Positions 59,961 through 64,000 of a stretch of DNA of 64,000 nucleotides are shown piece after piece; within the stretch, counting starts at the first letter, position 1, and the number at the start of each line of letters is the position of its first letter. Made by a program: the position numbers and the translations under genes. Below the pieces are notes generated by a model. It ran no database searches. It worked only from the letters and a program-made list of their open reading frames with translations, and was not told where the DNA came from. Source of the stretch: Paragonimus westermani (lineage: Eukaryota > Platyhelminthes > Trematoda > Plagiorchiida > Troglotrematidae); the NCBI GenBank assembly GCA_008508345.1, contig QNGE01000298.1:226979-290978 (forward strand). The letters are read 5' to 3'.

Positions 59961-61004
59961 AAGAAATACTGTCTGTCTAATTAGTTCAATGGAATAGTGA
60001 AGAAAGTTTTGTCTGTAATCAGCTCACAGCATATCAGTAAAAACTGTCTGGAGAAAATAATGACAAAGAATTAAAGTATAAAAGCATACCGTAATGCAAT
60101 TTAGCCAGAGGGTGATTATTCATTTTTCACACTGATGTCTCGCTCGGTAAAAAAACATCACAACACAGATGTTTAACGCGTGATCGTTCACACTGAGAAC
60201 CGGCCAGCAAATTTAGTTTACAGAACAGCAAGGAATGCAATTCAAAACCGCTGATAAGATTTACAAACCATTTTATCATGTTGATACAAACTACACAAAT
60301 CCTCTACCCGTCTCCCTCGCCCACTTAAAAGCCTTTGGTAAACTGCTATGTATGTAAACGTGCGAACCGTCTCGTTTGCTCAACTGAAACAGGGAGTTGC
60401 AGGAGGATTATAGTTGTTTGTTCTGTCCGGGTAGATTGAATTCAACGCTGTTCTGTCCGGGTAGATTCAATTCAACGCTGTTTCAGGCATAGTCTATTAA
60501 CGCATTAATGTTAGCTAAGATAATCTGGTAAACAGGATGATCTCATGGGTTACGAAAACGTCACTACGGCGATCAAAATATTTAAATTTTATGTAGCTTT
60601 GAAGAAGAGGTGTCAAGTGATAATCATCCTCCATCTGACATATAAATCAATCAAGTATCGCACTAAGCAAGCAAGGAATGGCACTGATTGTTAAAGTCCT
60701 CACAAACGGTTGTTTAACAAATGAGCTGATTAAAACGATAGAATCCAGATGATAATGACTGAGATTACCATCACTGGTTCCAGAGGAATTCAGGAAATAT
60801 GCAAATATAGTTAATTCGGTCGAAATTACCCACTAAAGTCATGGGAACTACAGAGTAGCGAACAAGACCTGTTTTCTGTGTTTGATCATCAGGCTAACTA
60901 CAACACAATAAATATGGAAACGGTGACTAGTGTGAGTCAGCTAAACGGTCAATATAGGTCAAGGACGACATGTTTGTTGTCAGTTACGTTATCACTATTC
61001 CAAA
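59961..61004. other. Non-coding stretch with a 30-base duplication
   Basis: This lies between the LINE end and the 3' end of the Penelope-like element. Part of it, next to 61004, should be the latter's 3' untranslated region. Apart from the tandem duplication at 60421-60480 nothing is seen. Confidence 0.4.
60421..60480. repeat. 30-base tandem duplication
   Basis: Two adjoining copies of a 30-base unit starting TTCTGTCCGG, identical except for one G/C difference at 60438 against 60468. Confidence 0.95.
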
Positions 61005-61445
61005 TCATGGGCTTGATTGATTGTGGGCCAGGGGAGGTTGTGTTCTCATGAACTTTTTCTGAGCGCATAGGTCAGGGTTGCGCAATCGGATGCTGATGGC
61101 TTCGGCAACGGTCAACATTCGAAATCTCACCATTTTTGATCGATTCCTTGGCACTCGGTAGACAATCCGAAAAGCATCTTTCTTACTGACAGAATGATTG
61201 GAGTCGGTCAAATGAGCGACAATCGCGCTTGAAACCGTTTTAATTACACCACTGTTCAACCACGCAGGATGGTGTTCACGCACTCTGTCCGACGATCGCC
61301 TTGTAGTACGACCAATATATGATGCTCGACACGAGCAAACAAATGAGTACACACAATAATTGCTTGTAAAACATGGAAGTTTGTCCTTGAGTTGTGACAT
61401 GATAACGGGTATTGAACGGAAACTGATACACAATTGAGCGGCAAG
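61005..61445 (-). CDS. GIY-YIG endonuclease domain of the same Penelope-like element
   Basis: This continues in the frame of the RT after the TAA. Near residues 27-43 is CVYSFVCSCRASYIGRT, the Penelope form of GIY-YIG with its cysteine pair, then the arginine and EH in SDRVREHHPAW, and a helix AEAISIRLRNPDLCAQKK at the C-terminus that matches the copy at 27.5 kb. No stop interrupts the domain, which closes at 61005. It serves in target nicking for retrotransposition. There is no natural start codon: the domain was part of the polyprotein. Confidence 0.85.
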   Translation of the reverse strand, partial: LAAQLCISFRSIPVIMSQLKDKLPCFTSNYCVYSFVCSCRASYIGRTTRRSSDRVREHHPAWLNSGVIKTVSSAIVAHLTDSNHSVSKKDAFRIVYRVPRNRSKMVRFRMLTVAEAISIRLRNPDLCAQKKFMRTQPPLAHNQSSP

Positions 61446-62290
61446 TTAGTTTGTTTCGATTGACTTTCTTAGCTTTCTGGAGATAACTTCGGCCATAGGA
61501 TCTCCCTTGAAAGGAAGACTAACAAACATAAGTTTCTTATTCACAGAGGGTGCCTTAAGTTTTAACTCTACCGCCTGTATCGCTTTCTGAATGAAACGCA
61601 CTGGGTAACTATTCTGCATGGACACTTCTTGTAGAAAGTCTAGCTCAGCTTGTAAAGTGTCAGAGGTGCAGATATTTAACGCTCTACCCGTCAGGCATCT
61701 TATGAGGTTCCGCTTTTGATTTAGCGGAACAAAACTGTCGAAGTGAATGTACTGGCCGTTCCAAGTCTGTTTTCTGTACACAGTTCGTCGGATTGAGCCA
61801 TCTTCCCTTCTTACTATACGAACATCCAAAAAGTTTATTTCACCATTGTTCTCTGACTCCTTGGTGAATTTAATGCTGCTATGAGCGGAGTTAAAAGCTG
61901 TCATAACTCTGTCCATGTTAGCATTCTCGTTGATAACGCAAAAAATATCATCAACATAGCGTTTGTAAAATGCAAATTGGTCGATGACCGCATCCAATTG
62001 GTTAGTTTCTAGTTTACTCATGAAAACGTCAGCTAACAGGGGACCTAGAGGCGAGCCCATTGCCACTCCATCTCTCTGTCGGTAGATCGCGTTGTTGAAC
62101 AAAAACTGAACCTTACTTGTACAGAGCACCAGCAGTTCTCTTAGTTCATCTTTTGGGATGCCCACGTGTTTGTTGTTACGTTCGATGTAATCGCATAAGT
62201 AGTCAATTGTCTCTTTTAGAGGCACGTTCGTAAATAGCGAGGCAACATCGAGCGAGAACTTTCTTTGGTTGTTTAGGTTCAGGTCTTGGA
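61446..62290 (-). CDS. Penelope-like reverse transcriptase core (part of broken polyprotein)
   Basis: About 280 codons in one frame hold RT motifs A to E. The first aspartate sits in SLDVASLFTN. A helix CTSKVQFLFNNAIYRQRDG precedes MGSPLGPLLADVFM (motif B). YVDDIF (motif C) has the two remaining aspartates. INFLDVRIVRREDG follows as in the telomerase-like RT fold that these elements share. All three catalytic residues are present, so this core could fold if translated. It ends at a TAA, directly before the endonuclease in the same frame. Confidence 0.85.
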
Positions 62291-62627
62291 TTGCGTCAAT
62301 GAAGTGAAACGTATCCCGGAGGCTGTTTTGCCAACTCTAACCTGATAGGTTCGAGCAGACGGGCAAACCATTTAGCCAGAGCATGATAAGGCCTCAAAAG
62401 CACGCCTACTTTGTGCACTTTAGGCAGACCGTATAACCCGGAGATTTTTGTTCCAGTGGCACGGATACGCTCGAAAGTGGCCGGGTCAATTATCCCCTTC
62501 TGTTTCATTACGCGCAACGTTCCAGATGTTGCTTTTTCTATAACTGGTGTTTTGTCTTTCTCCGTACTCATCTTCGTGAATTTTGAGCTATCAGCTAGTA
62601 TATCGTTCATTTTGCTAACGTAATCAA

Positions 62628-62665
62628 TCCTGTTCATCAAAACGACTCCTGTTCATCAAAACGAC
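62628..62665. repeat. 19-base tandem duplication causing a frameshift
   Basis: Two perfect adjoining copies of a 19-base unit starting TCCTGTTCAT within the Penelope-like coding region, just after the RPDKG motif on the minus strand. Nineteen is not a multiple of three, so the duplication shifts the frame between the two N-terminal parts of the polyprotein. Confidence 0.95.
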
Positions 62666-63000
62666 TCCTGTTCCTTTGTCCGGTCTGGACAGCATTATAC
62701 GCGCGTTCTTTTGTAAACACTTCAATACATCTAAATGTTGCTTCGTTAAGAGCTGTTTTACTTGCGGCATGTAGTTAAGATACTGATAGCACGAGTTCAC
62801 CAACGTTGATTTTAGTCTCTCTTCGTTTATAACTGACGACGGAGTTAGGGCAGCTAACTGATCATACAAATATTCAAATTGAACTTCTAAATCAAGCTGG
62901 TTGTTCTAACGAAGTGGACAACAAAAGTTCGGTCCTAGTGACAGCGCCTCAAGCAGAGTTCTGTTCAAATATATAGTTAAGACCAAAAATAAACTTGGAA

Positions 63001-64000
63001 ATAGCTGTCAAATGAAATATGCAATGAAGAACAAGGTGGGACTTCGTGAGTGTACACAGCTTTCTTCAGTATTTCACAAGTATGACGGAATTATTAAACA
63101 AATGTTAACAAGCAATACAATCATCTTGACACTACTGAATAAGTGGCGAGTTCAGTGTGTGAACTAAGTGTTTAACACCAATGACAGCTTGGGCTTATCA
63201 CTTTCAACCTCATGGTTTTAGCTTTGGAAGCATTTACTTAGGGAAGCATTTACTTAATGTAACTAAACAGACCATAAGCTGTACAGACAAACGAAACAAA
63301 CTGTGGAAGTCACTAATCATCCGAAATTCCCCGGACGTGGAAAAGTTTGTTAAATCACAACAAGGAGATTGCGTGGAAACTACGCAAATATACAGATATA
63401 TATGTTCCACATTTCATAAGCTCTTTGTGACTAGAGATGAGGATGATGATTTCAGAACGTCTTTGTAGCTATCTTTAACAGAAAGGTTGATTTGTCGGAA
63501 TTTCCGGTAATTTTTTCTGCAGAACTTAGTGTGCTGAACTGTCTCATAACTAATGGACCTACACTCCTCTATAATCTCCCTATAATCAACTAGCATGTTT
63601 TAACTTAATTTAGTTAACCAATTCGCGTCACATTTGGACGAAAGTGGTTCAGTTATTGAATTTTTTGAACAATGTAAATGTTCAGCATCTCGCCGAGTAT
63701 TAGTCTAACAATTCATTTCGACAAAATCTGTTATTTTCACCGAAGTTTGAATTTACAAGGTTAGATGATTTGTTCAGGACGTTAGTCGATTTTCTGTTAG
63801 AGGCTGTCCAACGGTTGCAGAAAAATTTGAATCCAGAATGTTTAAAGTGGGTTCCAGAGGTTTGAGATTCTCGTCCCCAACAGTCTTTCAATCACTGTGG
63901 AACGCCAGTCTCCGAAACAATAAAATAAAGCTAAATTAACACTTGATGACTATTACCGTACTCTTCTTTGATTTTCGGATACATGGCACACAAATTGGGA
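63001..64000. other. Non-coding stretch with a short duplication
   Basis: The left end (to about 63080) may hold the decayed N-terminus of the Penelope-like polyprotein: on the minus strand one frame reads HEVPPCSSLHISFDS, similar in shape to the N-terminal part of these elements. A 16-base unit starting GGAAGCATTT is tandemly repeated at 63226-63257 with one difference. No gene is supported. Confidence 0.45.

Larger units (their letters stand above)
61005..63000 (-). pseudogene. Penelope-like element polyprotein, nearly full length but broken
   Basis: Read from 63000 downwards on the minus strand. LLEALSLGPNFC lies near 62940 (conserved N-terminal motif), followed by an in-frame TAG near 62905, then RPDKGTGVVLMN at about 62690. 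A 19-base duplication shifts the frame at 62628-62665. YGLPKVHK follows at about 62430, a frame change near 62310-62320, RT motif A (SLDVASLFTNVPL) near 62240, MGSPLGP at 62060-62040 and YVDD at 61958-61947. A single TAA at 61446-61448 precedes the GIY-YIG endonuclease. So RT and endonuclease are almost complete, but two stops and two shifts separate them. The element belongs to a different lineage from the copy at 27.5 kb. Terminal repeats were not identified. Confidence 0.85.

Overview
This window reads as non-coding, repeat-laden genomic DNA of a eukaryote, most probably a flatworm. A tapeworm of the Schistocephalus/Spirometra kind is my guess, not something the sequence proves. The reasons are: no operons or dense bacterial genes, an AT-leaning sequence with stops in every frame over kilobases, an 868-base assembly gap, and a mobile-element set typical of platyhelminths (CR1-like LINEs, Penelope-like elements, Ty3/gypsy remnants, a Tc1/mariner-type element, tRNA-derived SINE-like units). 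No complete host gene can be supported. A few short coding-like islands may be host exons (30.5 kb, 45.3 kb, 45.7-46.4 kb).

Layout. 1.7-2.7 kb: minus-strand LINE tail with a damaged RT box and a C-terminal C2H2 finger. 3.5 kb: tRNA-like SINE unit. 5.4-7.6 kb: degraded plus-strand CR1-like LINE (endonuclease to C-terminus). 8.4-9.1 kb: gypsy integrase remnant. 16.1-17.15 kb: second gypsy integrase remnant, meeting at about 17.16 kb a minus-strand gag fragment that keeps its primer-binding site and a probable LTR (17.6-17.9 kb). 23 kb: gag zinc-knuckle/protease-like remnant. 27.4-28.5 kb: short Penelope-like copy with an intact GIY-YIG endonuclease frame between two long, nearly identical inverted arms. 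33.2-36.8 kb: long degraded minus-strand CR1-like LINE. 39.4 and 53.5 kb: two copies of an unidentified dispersed repeat carrying a conserved intron-like segment of 65-66 bases. 42.1 kb: second SINE-like unit. 47.4-49.0 kb: the best-preserved LINE RT, cut by the gap. 56.8-59.95 kb: plus-strand LINE split by a 1,459-base Tc1/mariner-type element flanked by TA. 61.0-63.0 kb: nearly full-length Penelope-like polymerase broken by small lesions.

The elements do not cooperate as a system. They form layers of different age: the LINE at 57 kb is older than the transposon inside it, and the Penelope copies and the 48 kb LINE look young because their frames are nearly intact. The points most worth checking are the nested transposon, the Penelope copy with inverted arms (with a possible degenerate hammerhead core), and the paired repeat with its built-in intron-like segment. 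I saw no convincing undescribed defence or biosynthetic system.
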